Shown in pieces: positions 1 to 7,832 of a stretch of 40,334 bases of DNA. Source of the stretch: an uncultured Lachnospiraceae bacterium (lineage in GTDB: Bacteria > Bacillota > Clostridia > Lachnospirales > Lachnospiraceae); the NCBI GenBank assembly GCA_900315055.1, contig OMXP01000019.1:1-40334 (forward strand), in the 5' to 3' direction. A program made the position numbers and the translations under genes. A model generated the notes under the pieces. The model was not told where the DNA came from. It saw only the letters and a program-made list of their open reading frames with translations, and searched no databases. Every line of letters begins with the position of its first letter. Within the stretch, counting starts at the first letter, position 1.

Positions 1-115
1 CCACCGGCAGGCATTACAACCTGCAGGCGGGCATGAATGATAGGCTCCAATTAGTTTACCGGGAGCTATAGCTACCGCGTCAGCGGTTTAGTACAATGAT
101 GTCGATTCGGAGGGC
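1..115 (+). other. Structured non-coding segment, possible 3' end of another TnpB-type element
   Basis: No ORF is supported here. Three small hairpins can be drawn: GCAGG/CCTGC near 7-24, GCTCC/GGAGC near 45-66, and ACCGC-gtca-GCGGT at 75-88. A series of short hairpins ending in a GC stem and a TTAGTA-like tail is the usual look of the guide-RNA end of IS200/IS605-family elements, and the confirmed TnpB element at 1074-2669 ends in a comparable way. The segment starts at the window edge, so no transposase can be seen. A leader or riboswitch for the following MATE gene is the alternative, because a terminator follows directly. I matched it to no known riboswitch motif. Confidence 0.35.
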
Positions 116-135
116 AACTCATTCAGAGAGAAATG

Positions 136-191
136 AGGAGCCGGACAAGGTCACAGGCTGAGATGTCTGTTGTCCTGTCCGGCTCCTTTTT
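136..191 (+). terminator. Rho-independent terminator before the MATE gene
   Basis: Long hairpin with arms AGGAGCCGGACA... and ...TGTCCGGCTCCT followed by a T run at 185-191. It ends only about 25 nt before the probable start of the MATE reading frame. It therefore closes whatever is transcribed from the left, or acts as an attenuator in the MATE leader. Confidence 0.75.
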
Positions 192-1073
192 GTCTGACAG
201 AAAGAGAGAAGGATCCTGTCAAAGTCAGAGACCGGAAATTTCACACAAGGGAGAATTCTGCAGCTGCTTCTTCTGTTTGCGCTCCCGGTGCTGCTTGCTC
301 TGTTTCTGCAGGCCATGTACGGCGCCGTGGACCTGATGGTGGTGGGAAAGTTCGGCGATGCGGCGGATATCTCCGGCGTCTCCACCGGCTCCCAGATCAT
401 GCAGACCATTACCAATGTCCTCGCAAGCTTTGCGATGGGGACCACCATCCTGCTGGGGACAGCTCATCGGACAGAAGAAAGAGGAGGAATGCGGGAAGGT
501 GATCGGCGCCTCCCTGCTTCTCTTTGCCGTCATCGCCATCGTTCTTTCCGTCCTTCTCGTTTTGTTTGCACCAGAGGCTGCACGAATCATGCAGGCACCT
601 GCCGAGGCCTTTGACAACACGGTCTCCTATGTCCGCATCTGCGGCGGCGGAACGCTGGTCCTCACCTTCTATAACCTGATCAGCTGCATCTTCCGGGGAC
701 TCGGGGATTCCACGACACCCCTTGTCACGGCTGCGATCGCCTGTGTCTTCAACATCTTCGGGGACCTGCTCCTCGTGGGCATCTTCCACATGGGGTGTGC
801 GGGTGCTGCCATCGCGACCGTCGCCGCACAGCTTTTGAGTGTTGTCATCTCGATCCTCCTGATCCGGAAAAAGAGCCTTCCCTTCCGGGTGACCAGGAAG
901 GATCTTCGCTGGAATAGCGTCCTCATCAAAAACGTGATCTTCCTTGGTGCGCCGATTGCACTGCAGGATCTGCTGGTCGGCATCTCCTTTCTCATCATCC
1001 TCTCGATCGTGAACTCCCTCGGCGTTCTGGTATCGGCAGGTGTCGGGGTTGCCGAAAAGGTCTGCGCCTTCAT

Positions 1074-2669
1074 AAAATTTCTACTCGGTCTGAAACCGCG
1101 CCCCTTTATGGGGCGGTTTTAATATCTCGGCATTTGATGTGTCCGCTACTTACATTCACATGCTGTTATGTTATATTATATTTAGTGAATGTGAAGCAGG
1201 CCTTATGTCTGATATCGTAAAAACAATGAAACTGCATATCCATGTTTCCAAAAGTGATGCGGAAGCTTTTGCCAGACTGACAGAAGCATACCGCATGGCC
1301 TGCAATGCTGTTTCGGATTATGTCTTTACCCATGACATGAATCTTGCCTTCCTTTCGCTGAACAATGCTGTGTACCATGATCTCCGTAATACCTATGGCC
1401 TTAAATCCCAGTTCGCGCAGTCTGTATCCAAAACAGTCATTGCCAGATACAAAACCGTAAGCGAGCAGATGAAGCGGCTGCCTTACCGTTATCAGGATGA
1501 AAACGGCAGCTGGCAGACAATCCAGAAGACTCTGGACTGGCTGCAGAAGCCTGTCCATTTCAGCCGTCCTCAGGCTGATTTCGTAAGGGGCAGAGACTAC
1601 AGCTTTGTGACGGATAAAAAGACCGGTCAGCAGCTGCTCTCTGTCAACACGCTGCAGGGCCGTGTTCTTGCCGCTTATGACGTTCCGGAATGCTTTGCGG
1701 ATTATTTTACAGATTCCGCATGGTCGTTCGGCACGGCAAAACTGGTATCGCTGAATGGCGAGTGGTATTTTCACATTCCGATGTCAAAAGCAGCGGGAGC
1801 AGAGTTTAACAGTACGGCTCCATCCCATGTCGTAGGAATAGACAGAGGACTCCGTTTTCTGGCTGTTACTTATGACGAAAATGGCAGAACCTTTTTCTTT
1901 GATGGCAAAGCCATTATGGAGAAACGCGCTGCGTTCCAGCATGTCAGGGATGAACTCCAGGCAAAGGGCACCAAATCCGCAAAGCGGGCATTAAAGCGTA
2001 TCTCCGGGCGAGAGAACCGTTGGATGTCTGATGTAAACCATCAGCTATCAAAGACACTCGTTGACAGATACGGCGCAAATACGCTTTTTGTGATTGAAGA
2101 CCTTGCCGGAGTAGGCTTCAGTGGAGAAACGCTCAGCAGCCGCAACAGCAGACAGCGTAAGGATCTGCGGTCCTGGACGTTCTACCAGCTGGAGCAGTAC
2201 CTGACATACAAAGCACATGCTGCGGGATCTGATGTCCTTAAGGTGGACGCCCACTACACCTCCCAGAGATGTCCCAAATGCGGGCGGATCCTCAAGGAGA
2301 ACCGGCATCACGATACCCATGAGTATGTATGCGACTGCTGTGGATACCGGTCCAATGATGACCGAATCGGGGCAATGAACATACAGATGCTTGGAACGAT
2401 GTACGTTTCCGGCGACATGCATCCGCGGTTCGGAGTGCGAAAAGAGAAATAGCCATATTCTGCCGGGCATATCCTGGCGGATCAAAAAACGGGCGCAAGT
2501 CAATCGCCCGGCGATGTAACCGCAGTCCCATGTACCTGGGGAGACACGCAAAAGTCTGATGTGGGAGAATATACGTCAGGACCACACGAGCGAGTTACAA
2601 ACCTTTGAAACTGTATCGGGCAGGGGCCTTTAGCAAGCCCCGATCCCTTTACGGGTCGGGGTAATTGAC
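1074..2669 (+). mobile_element. IS1341-type (TnpB-only, IS200/IS605 superfamily) insertion
   Basis: Both boundaries are fixed by the host gene: the MATE frame stops at ...GCC TTC AT (1073) and resumes at C ATG CTG (2670) with no bases gained or lost. The left flank is TTCAT (1069-1073), the expected position of the target/TAM pentamer. The left end has a hairpin AACCGCgCCCC/GGGGCGGTT at 1094-1118. The right end has CCCCGAtCCC/GGGTCGGGG at 2638-2661, then GTAATTGAC. There is no terminal inverted repeat or target duplication, as expected for single-strand transposition. No Y1 tyrosine transposase (TnpA) is present, so movement would need TnpA from elsewhere. Confidence 0.9.
1205..2452 (+). CDS. 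tnpB: RNA-guided nuclease TnpB (IS1341 type), 415 aa
   Basis: TnpB is the RuvC-type nuclease that uses the element's own 3' RNA to cut DNA beside a short TAM; it is the ancestor of Cas12. All catalytic parts are intact: GIDRG (Asp213), VIEDL (Glu298) and NDDRIGAMN (Asp386). A zinc finger lies between the last two (Cys356, Cys359, Cys376, Cys379, with CPKC and CDCC). The N-terminal half is the helical/wedge region. I chose ATG 1205 because MSDIVKTMKLHIHVSK is the usual start of these proteins; an upstream in-frame GTG at 1139 would add 22 residues overlapping the left end. No frameshift is seen, so the protein is probably active, unlike the gene it interrupts. Its neighbours are only the two element ends. 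Confidence 0.92.
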   Translation: MSDIVKTMKLHIHVSKSDAEAFARLTEAYRMACNAVSDYVFTHDMNLAFLSLNNAVYHDLRNTYGLKSQFAQSVSKTVIARYKTVSEQMKRLPYRYQDENGSWQTIQKTLDWLQKPVHFSRPQADFVRGRDYSFVTDKKTGQQLLSVNTLQGRVLAAYDVPECFADYFTDSAWSFGTAKLVSLNGEWYFHIPMSKAAGAEFNSTAPSHVVGIDRGLRFLAVTYDENGRTFFFDGKAIMEKRAAFQHVRDELQAKGTKSAKRALKRISGRENRWMSDVNHQLSKTLVDRYGANTLFVIEDLAGVGFSGETLSSRNSRQRKDLRSWTFYQLEQYLTYKAHAAGSDVLKVDAHYTSQRCPKCGRILKENRHHDTHEYVCDCCGYRSNDDRIGAMNIQMLGTMYVSGDMHPRFGVRKEK

Positions 2670-2687
2670 CATGCTGGTCTCTTCTGC
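2470..2687 (+). ncRNA. Predicted TnpB guide RNA (omega/reRNA) with guide in the MATE flank
   Basis: The 217 nt between the tnpB stop and the right end are non-coding and rich in short stems, closing with the GC hairpin 2638-2661. In IS200/IS605 elements this region is the scaffold of the omega RNA, and the guide is the first roughly 16-20 nt of host DNA past the right end. Here that guide would be CATGCTGGTCTCTTCTGC (2670-2687), inside the MATE gene. The 5' limit is approximate; it may arise by processing of the tnpB mRNA. Confidence 0.7.
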
Positions 2688-3192
2688 CTTCATGCAGTCC
2701 ATGGCTGCCTTTGTCTCCCAGAACTACGGGGCGGGGAAGTATCGCCGGGCGCTTTACTCCCTTGCTGTCGGCATTGCGATCTCCCTGTCGATCGGCGTAC
2801 TCATGTTCCTTGTCACCTTCTTCCACGGAGATCTCCTCGCCGGCATCTTCTCGAATGATCCCGATGTCACCGCCGCTGCCTGGGACTACCTGAAGTCCTA
2901 TGCGTTTGACTGCATGCTGACCGCCGTCTTCTTCTGCTGTGTCGGCTTCTTTAACGGCATCGGTCTGACAAGGTTTGTCATGGTACAGGGAATTCTGGGT
3001 GCCTTCTGCGTCCGTGTTCCGGTGTCCTATTTCATGAGCAGGAGAAGGCCGGTCTCCCTGTTTCACATCGGTCTTGCAACACCCGCCTCCTCCCTCGTGC
3101 AGACCATTCTCTGCTTTATCTGCCTGTACCTTGTCTGCAGGAAGTGGAAGAAGGAGAAGAAGCTCTGATTCCTGTCCACCATTCCGAAGACC

Positions 3193-3221
3193 TTGACTGC
3201 CCCGGAGGGCTTTGCTAGAAT
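3193..3221 (+). promoter_or_regulatory. Sigma-A promoter of the SRP RNA gene
   Basis: TTGACT (3193-3198), a 17-nt spacer and TAGAAT (3216-3221). This is the closest match to consensus in the window, as expected for a stable RNA gene. Transcription should begin near 3228. Confidence 0.8.
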
Positions 3222-3227
3222 ACCTTT

Positions 3228-3420
3228 TACTGCCGGTTAATGCCGGGAGTTTCAAGATGAAAAGTGTGTCTGGCAGGGCCCGGGAGGTTTGCAGCCGGGT
3301 CCTGCGCAATGATTCCTGCGAATCGTGTCAGGACGGGAACGTAGCAGCACTAAGCAGATTCCTTCATGTGCCGCAGGGAAGCCTTGCCGTGATCCCCCGG
3401 GTTCTGCCAGGTACATTTTT
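3228..3420 (+). ncRNA. ffs: Signal recognition particle RNA (large Bacillota-like form)
   Basis: The conserved SRP domain IV is visible: GTCAGG-acg-GGAA-cgt-AGCAGC at about 3326-3348, closed by GTG/CAC, matching the family core for Ffh binding. The two ends of helix 5 pair over a long stretch: GTCTGGCAGGGCCCGGGA (from about 3268) against TCCCCCGGGTTCTGCCAG (to about 3410). Before helix 5, TGCCGGttaaTGCCGG (about 3231-3246) fits the small Alu-domain loops of the large bacterial SRP RNA. At about 190 nt it is shorter than the roughly 270 nt form of Bacillus. The 3' end is uncertain (T run at 3416-3420 or the hairpin after it). Reading frames across it are spurious. Confidence 0.82.
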
Positions 3421-3428
3421 AAGATCAG

Positions 3429-3465
3429 AACCGGAAACGCTGACTGCGCGTTTTCGGTTTTCTTT
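3429..3465 (+). terminator. Terminator after SRP RNA
   Basis: A 12-bp stem AACCGGAAACGC / GCGTTTTCGGTT (one G-U pair) with a 7-nt loop and a T-rich tail TTTCTTT. It sits between the SRP RNA and the start of the radical SAM gene, so that gene is transcribed by read-through or from a promoter I cannot see. Confidence 0.8.
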
Positions 3466-3483
3466 ATGTGCGGAGGAAAACGC

Positions 3484-4482
3484 TTGGATAACAGAGATCA
3501 GATCAAAGATCCGCTCTTTGATCTTTCGCATTGCATGCTGTGCCCGAGAAACTGCGGCGTCGACCGCACGGCGGGAAGATCGGGCTTTTGCGGAGAGGAT
3601 GCCACAATCCACGCGGCAAGAGCTGCCCTTCTTTATTATGAGGAGCCGGTGATCTCCGGTCCGTGCGGCTCCGGCGCCGTGTTCTTCACCGGCTGCAACA
3701 TGGCCTGCATCTTCTGCCAGAACCGGGTGATCAGCGAGGGGGAGAGAGGCGCGGAAAACGGTCTTCCCGTCCAGGCATCGGACCTCTCCGACATCTTCTT
3801 CTCTCTTCAGGACCAGGGCGCTGCGAACATCAATCTCGTGACCGGCTCCCACTTTGTGCCGCAGATCGCAGACGCCCTGATGCTTGCAAAGAACCGCGGT
3901 CTTTCCATCCCCGTGGTCTGGAACTCCTCCGCCTACGAGAAGGTGGAGACCTTGAGGCTCCTCGACGGCCTTGTCGACATCTATCTTCCGGACTTCAAAT
4001 TCTGGGGGAGAGACCTTGCCATGCGCTACGCAAAGGCACCGGACTACCGGGAGGTGGCACAGAAGGCCATCACCGAGATGGTCCGTCAGTGTCCGGAGCC
4101 TCTCTTCTCGGACGGGTCCCATGCGCTCGATGAGGACGACGATAAGGATGATCCCCTCATGGTACGCGGGGTCATCGTGCGGCACCTGTGCATGCCGGGG
4201 CAGGCGGAGGATTCCAAACGATGCATCCGATGGCTGTACGAGACCTTCGGCGATCAGATCTTCCTGTCCATCATGAATCAGTACACCCCGATGCCGGACG
4301 TCATGAACGGCCCGTATGAGAAACTGAAGCGCACGCTCACCGACCAGGAATACGAGGACATCCTCGACTACGCGATCGGCCTTGGTCTCTCGAACGGATT
4401 CCTGCAGGAGGGCGGTACGGTCTCGAAGAGTTTCATCCCGGCCTTTGACGGCACCGGGATCCGAAAGGAGAAAAAGTCATGA
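3484..4482 (+). CDS. Radical SAM protein, PflA/PflX-like (COG1313 type), 332 aa
   Basis: The radical SAM cluster motif C-x3-C-x2-C is present as CNMACIFC (Cys71, Cys75, Cys78), preceded by a cysteine-rich N-terminus CMLCPRNCGVDR (Cys17, Cys20, Cys24) and a further Cys at 36. This arrangement is typical of the uncharacterised PflX branch of pyruvate formate-lyase activase homologues; the true substrate is unknown. The start is TTG 3484: a perfect GGAGG (3472-3476) lies 7 nt before it, and longer frames would run back through the terminator and SRP RNA. The stop overlaps the next gene's ATG (ATGA at 4479), so the two are translationally coupled. No glycyl radical enzyme partner is nearby. Confidence 0.85.
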   Translation: MDNRDQIKDPLFDLSHCMLCPRNCGVDRTAGRSGFCGEDATIHAARAALLYYEEPVISGPCGSGAVFFTGCNMACIFCQNRVISEGERGAENGLPVQASDLSDIFFSLQDQGAANINLVTGSHFVPQIADALMLAKNRGLSIPVVWNSSAYEKVETLRLLDGLVDIYLPDFKFWGRDLAMRYAKAPDYREVAQKAITEMVRQCPEPLFSDGSHALDEDDDKDDPLMVRGVIVRHLCMPGQAEDSKRCIRWLYETFGDQIFLSIMNQYTPMPDVMNGPYEKLKRTLTDQEYEDILDYAIGLGLSNGFLQEGGTVSKSFIPAFDGTGIRKEKKS

Positions 4483-4949
4483 AAGCGGAAAAGACCCTCA
4501 CCCGCCTCACCTGTACCGGCACCGTAAGTTTTTCCTATCTGGCGGCTGTGGCGGCACTTTTCGGTGCACCGCTCTTTGTTAATGCCCTGCTCTTTCTTCC
4601 CTGCCTTGCCGCAGCGCTCATCTTCTGCCGTGAGGCAGGCGGAAAGCAGGAGGCAAAGCAGATGGTGCAGGCAGCTGCAGGGGGCAAGTTTCTGTCGATC
4701 CCCGGCTGCATCCTCATCTTTCTCTTTGCCCCGGATCTTTGGACCCTGCTCCTGGTCCTCACCGGTGCCATCGTGCTCACCGGCATTGTCTACGCCAGAG
4801 CTCTCTATGCCGCCTCGAAGGAACGTCTTCTGCAGGGAGATGTGGCCTTTATGATGGCGGTTGTCGGCTTCTTCATCATCTGGGATCTCATCAGCGCCCT
4901 TTTTGTCAGCTGGAAGATGAAGAGATGCGGAAACGGACCGGTTCTATGA
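4479..4949 (+). CDS. Small integral membrane protein, 156 aa, unknown function
   Basis: Four hydrophobic segments can be drawn, at about residues 15-48 (a helical pair), 68-105 and 120-145, with basic residues in the connecting loops and a Lys/Arg-rich C-terminus. I recognise no family. It overlaps the radical SAM stop by 4 nt and the acyltransferase start by 4 nt (ATGA at 4946), so it is a tightly coupled middle member of a plus-strand operon. A role beside the acyltransferase in envelope modification would be a guess from position only. Confidence 0.75.
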   Translation: MKAEKTLTRLTCTGTVSFSYLAAVAALFGAPLFVNALLFLPCLAAALIFCREAGGKQEAKQMVQAAAGGKFLSIPGCILIFLFAPDLWTLLLVLTGAIVLTGIVYARALYAASKERLLQGDVAFMMAVVGFFIIWDLISALFVSWKMKRCGNGPVL

Positions 4950-6793
4950 GCAGACACAGAGAATCACACCGCATTCCCGGGCTCTCCGGTCTTCGGGCCA
5001 TCGCCTGCCTTGCGATCGTCTTCTACCACATGCTGCCGCAGTACGTCCCCGGCGGCTTTCTTGCCGTGAACACGTTCTTTGTGCTCTCCGGCTTCCTCAT
5101 GGCAGAGACCACCCTGCACCGGCCGTTCCATCTGGGACACTATCTCTCCAGGCGGATTCTTCGGATCTACCCGGCCCTCCTGGTCCTTCTTTCCGCAACG
5201 CTTGGCGTGACCTTCCTCACCGGGAAGGAAGCCCTTGCCGGCTGCCGCCCGGAACTTCTCTCCGTCGTTCTCGGGTACAACAACATCTACCAGATCGTGA
5301 CGAGTGCGGACTACTTCACGAAGATCACCGGCACCTCTCCCTTTACGCACCTCTGGACCATTGCCCTGGAGCTGCAGTTCTACGTGCTCTGGCCTTTCCT
5401 GCTCCTTGTTCTTCACAGGAGCAGGAAGGCCGGGCGGACCCTGCTCGTTCTTCTCACCGCCGGCTCCTGTGCGGCCCTTGTCCTGGAGACGCTCATCGGC
5501 GCAGATCTCACGCGTCTCTACTACGGCACGGATACCAGGCTCTTCTCCCTGACCTTCGGCGCACTTCTGGCGGACCGAAGGCACACAAAGCCCCGGCATC
5601 ACAGACTCCCCGGCGTCCCCGATGCCATCCTCGGCGGCGGTCTGTTTGTCCTGTTTCTGTACCTTTGCTTTACGGTTCACGGGCAGGATCCGAATACCTA
5701 CCTGTACTTTCTCGGGTTCTCGACCCTTCTTGCAGGGGCTGCCATTCTCCTGTGCGGGAACGACTCCGTCACGGCGATGGCGCTCGAATCGAAGACCCTG
5801 TGCTTTGTCGGCAGCATCAGCTATGAGATCTACCTTGTCATGTACCCGGTGCTGTTCTTCCTTGCAAAAACAGAAGTGGCATCGATCAGGCCTCTGTACG
5901 CGGTGCTCTCGTTCCTCATGATCCTCGTCCTTGCAACGCTCCTGCACGTCCTGACGATGCCAAAGGAAGGATCACCCGCAAAGGTCCTCTCAATTCTCCT
6001 CGTCCTTGCGCTCCTCGTACCCGGGTGTCTCATCGCGTACACAGCCCCGTCCCGGGCCGCCGTATCCGCGGATCAGGAGCAGCTGAAGAAGGAGCTCGAG
6101 GAAAACGCGGCCATGCTGGAGAAGCAGAAACAGGAAGAAACGGCAGCAGCCACAGCAGAGACAACGGAAAGTGCGGCAGGTGAGACGGCCGAAGAAGCAG
6201 CAGAAGAAGAGACAACTGAAAGCAGCATGGAAGAGACCACCGAAACTGCAACGGAAACCTCGACAGAGGCCACGCCCGAGACTGTTTCCTTCGACGGCAG
6301 CAGCTTTACCTTCATCGGAGACTCCGTGATGCTCGGCGCCTCGCCCTCGCTCCTGAATGCCTTCCCGGGCTGCACCGTGGACGCGGTGGTCTCCCGTCAG
6401 GTCTGGGATGCGAAGGACGTGATCGACACCATGCGCGCAGACGGAACCCTCGGCAGCACCGTGGTGATCGGTCTTGGTGCGAACGGTCCCTTCACGTCCT
6501 CTGTGGGGAAGGACCTCCTCGATGATCTCTCGGAGGAAACCGTCTACTGGATCCTCCCCTACGGGAGGAACCTGTCCTGGGAGGGGGAGGTCTGCGATGA
6601 CATCCGGAACGCGGCTGCAGGGTATGACAACGTCACTCTCATCGACTGGCCGGGCACCGCAAAGGACCACCCGGAGTGGTTCTACGACGACGGCATGCAC
6701 CTCAACGCCGACGGACAGAAGGGATATGCAGAGTTTCTTCTGGAGCAGATCTCCGGGCAGCAGGAAGAAGAAACATCGGAAGGAAATCAATAA
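4946..6793 (+). CDS. OatA-like acyltransferase: AT3 membrane domain plus SGNH esterase domain, 615 aa
   Basis: The N-terminus (RIPGLSGLRAIACLAIVFYHML, written here only as landmarks GLSGLRAIA and H28) begins an acyltransferase-3 domain with about ten membrane helices to residue 375. A Glu/Thr-rich linker of about 65 residues follows. An extracellular SGNH domain begins at about residue 453: GDSVMLG (block I Ser), GLGANG (block III) and DDGMHLN (Asp/His pair, about 580). AT3 moves acetyl groups across the membrane and SGNH places them on a cell-wall polymer; in OatA this is peptidoglycan O-acetylation and lysozyme resistance. ATG 4946 is chosen for its overlap with the preceding stop. The acceptor polymer is not provable here. 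Confidence 0.87.
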   Translation: MSRHRESHRIPGLSGLRAIACLAIVFYHMLPQYVPGGFLAVNTFFVLSGFLMAETTLHRPFHLGHYLSRRILRIYPALLVLLSATLGVTFLTGKEALAGCRPELLSVVLGYNNIYQIVTSADYFTKITGTSPFTHLWTIALELQFYVLWPFLLLVLHRSRKAGRTLLVLLTAGSCAALVLETLIGADLTRLYYGTDTRLFSLTFGALLADRRHTKPRHHRLPGVPDAILGGGLFVLFLYLCFTVHGQDPNTYLYFLGFSTLLAGAAILLCGNDSVTAMALESKTLCFVGSISYEIYLVMYPVLFFLAKTEVASIRPLYAVLSFLMILVLATLLHVLTMPKEGSPAKVLSILLVLALLVPGCLIAYTAPSRAAVSADQEQLKKELEENAAMLEKQKQEETAAATAETTESAAGETAEEAAEEETTESSMEETTETATETSTEATPETVSFDGSSFTFIGDSVMLGASPSLLNAFPGCTVDAVVSRQVWDAKDVIDTMRADGTLGSTVVIGLGANGPFTSSVGKDLLDDLSEETVYWILPYGRNLSWEGEVCDDIRNAAAGYDNVTLIDWPGTAKDHPEWFYDDGMHLNADGQKGYAEFLLEQISGQQEEETSEGNQ

Positions 6794-6811
6794 AAACAGG
6801 AGGAGACAAAG

Positions 6812-7342
6812 ATGACCGGAACCACAAGAATTGAGACGAAGCGGCTGGTACTAAGACCGCATGTCATGGAAGATGCGGAATACCTGTACCGCCACTTCGG
6901 AACAGACGAGAGAATGTACGCCTATTCCGGGTGGAATCCGTATGCGACAGAGAGAAAAGCCCGGGAGACCGTCCGGCACTTCATCGAAAGCTATAAAGAC
7001 CCCTCCTTCTTTGGCTGGGCCATCGAGGCGGGGCAGGGCATCATCGGGACAATCGGTGCCTATGATTACGATGCGGAAAAGAGCAGTGTGGAAGTCGGGA
7101 TCAGTATCGCCCCGGAATTCTGGGGAAAGGGCTATGCCACGGAGGCTCTGCAGGCGGTCATCACGTATCTGACCCGTGACAACGGGATCCGGACCGTGAA
7201 GACATGGTGTGCCTCCGACAACATCGGCTCGAAGAGAGCCATGGAGAAGTGCGGGATGCAGCAAACAGGCATCGATCACGGCGCACTGAAGATCGGTGAT
7301 CATACCTTTGACAGGCTGAACTACGAATACACCACCCGGTAG
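6812..7342 (+). CDS. GNAT-family N-acetyltransferase (RimJ/RimL-like), 176 aa
   Basis: The start RIETKRLVLRP is the classic opening of the RimJ/RimL/Acetyltransf_3 subfamily. The acetyl-CoA loop is at about residues 108-116 (PEFWGKGYATEA, the Q/R-x-x-G-x-G/A position as GKGYAT), followed by the ASDNIGSKRAMEKCGM segment that marks these enzymes. They acetylate alpha-amines of ribosomal proteins or small amine substrates; the substrate cannot be called. An AGGAGG Shine-Dalgarno (6798-6803) lies 8 nt before ATG 6812, and the gene starts 18 nt after the acyltransferase stop, in the same operon. It converges on the minus-strand regulator at 7381 with no clear terminator between. Confidence 0.85.
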   Translation: MTGTTRIETKRLVLRPHVMEDAEYLYRHFGTDERMYAYSGWNPYATERKARETVRHFIESYKDPSFFGWAIEAGQGIIGTIGAYDYDAEKSSVEVGISIAPEFWGKGYATEALQAVITYLTRDNGIRTVKTWCASDNIGSKRAMEKCGMQQTGIDHGALKIGDHTFDRLNYEYTTR

Positions 7343-7380
7343 CAGGAAAGCATGCCGGTATCTCTTTCCCGGATGTGCCT

Positions 7381-7821
7381 TTATTTGTCTGCGTCCTTCC
7401 TTGCGGCCTCCTCGAAGTGCCTTAAGTTCCTCTCAAACGTCTCTGCCGGAATCAGCGCGATCCCCGTCTCGTCGCTGACAACGATCAGCCGCTGCCCGCC
7501 GGTCAGTCCGAAGCGTTCCCTCGCCGCCTTCGGAATGACAACCTGTCCCCGGTCCGAAATGTTCACACAGCCCCAGATGTTCTTTCCCTTCGGTGCCGGC
7601 GGCACCGCCAGCCCCGGCACCTCATCGGTTTCTGCACTGACCATGCTGTCCAGAGAGACGCCGTAGAGCTCCGCAAGGCGGGAACACTTTTCGATATCCG
7701 GTACCGTCGAGCCGCTCTCCCATTTGGCATACGCCTGCCGGGAAATCCCGATTTTCTCGGACACTTCTTCCTGCGAATAGCCGTGAATTCCCCGAAGCAG
7801 AGCAAGATTTTCCTTCAGCAT
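7381..7821 (-). CDS. XRE-type regulator fused to a SpoVT/AbrB-like domain, 146 aa
   Basis: Residues 2-58 form a helix-turn-helix of the XRE/HTH_3 family (GYSQEEVSEKIGISRQAYAKWESG). Residues 80-125 contain a swapped-hairpin AbrB/MazE-like segment (ISDRGQVVIPKAARERFGL...). Both are DNA-binding folds, so the protein probably dimerises through the second and binds through one or both. ATG 7821 is chosen over an upstream TTG because AGGAG lies 7 nt before it. It is the last gene of an ATPase-permease-regulator operon (11 nt after the permease stop), suggesting feedback control of that exporter. The short tail is charged. Confidence 0.82.
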   Translation of the reverse strand: MLKENLALLRGIHGYSQEEVSEKIGISRQAYAKWESGSTVPDIEKCSRLAELYGVSLDSMVSAETDEVPGLAVPPAPKGKNIWGCVNISDRGQVVIPKAARERFGLTGGQRLIVVSDETGIALIPAETFERNLRHFEEAARKDADK

Positions 7822-7832
7822 GATCGTTCTCC

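Larger units (their letters stand above)
216..3168 (+). pseudogene. MATE-family multidrug/sodium antiporter, disrupted
   Basis: Three collinear pieces rebuild one MATE transporter of about 450 residues, the family's normal size: 216-458, then 459-1073 in the next frame, then 2670-3168. The first piece carries the MYGAVDLMVVGKFGD-type segment of TM1-2. The last ends in a basic KKEKKL tail after the twelfth helix. Lesions seen: (a) the frame begins after a TGA at 195 and its first plausible start is CTG at 216 behind GAGAAGG, with no ATG, GTG or TTG at the expected N-terminus; (b) the G run at 455-458 has one G too many, since removing it joins ...TTILLG to QLIGQ; (c) the TnpB element at 1074-2669 splits the codon for Ile in AFI|ML. 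Precise loss of the element alone would not restore the gene because of the frameshift. The substrate cannot be told from sequence. Confidence 0.88.

Noticed and set aside
1139..1204. Upstream GTG start for TnpB
   Set aside because: It adds 22 hydrophobic residues not typical of TnpB and lies close to the element's left-end structure.
3212..3652. 146-codon plus-strand frame over the SRP RNA
   Set aside because: It crosses the SRP RNA, its terminator and the radical SAM start; no ribosome site or family match.
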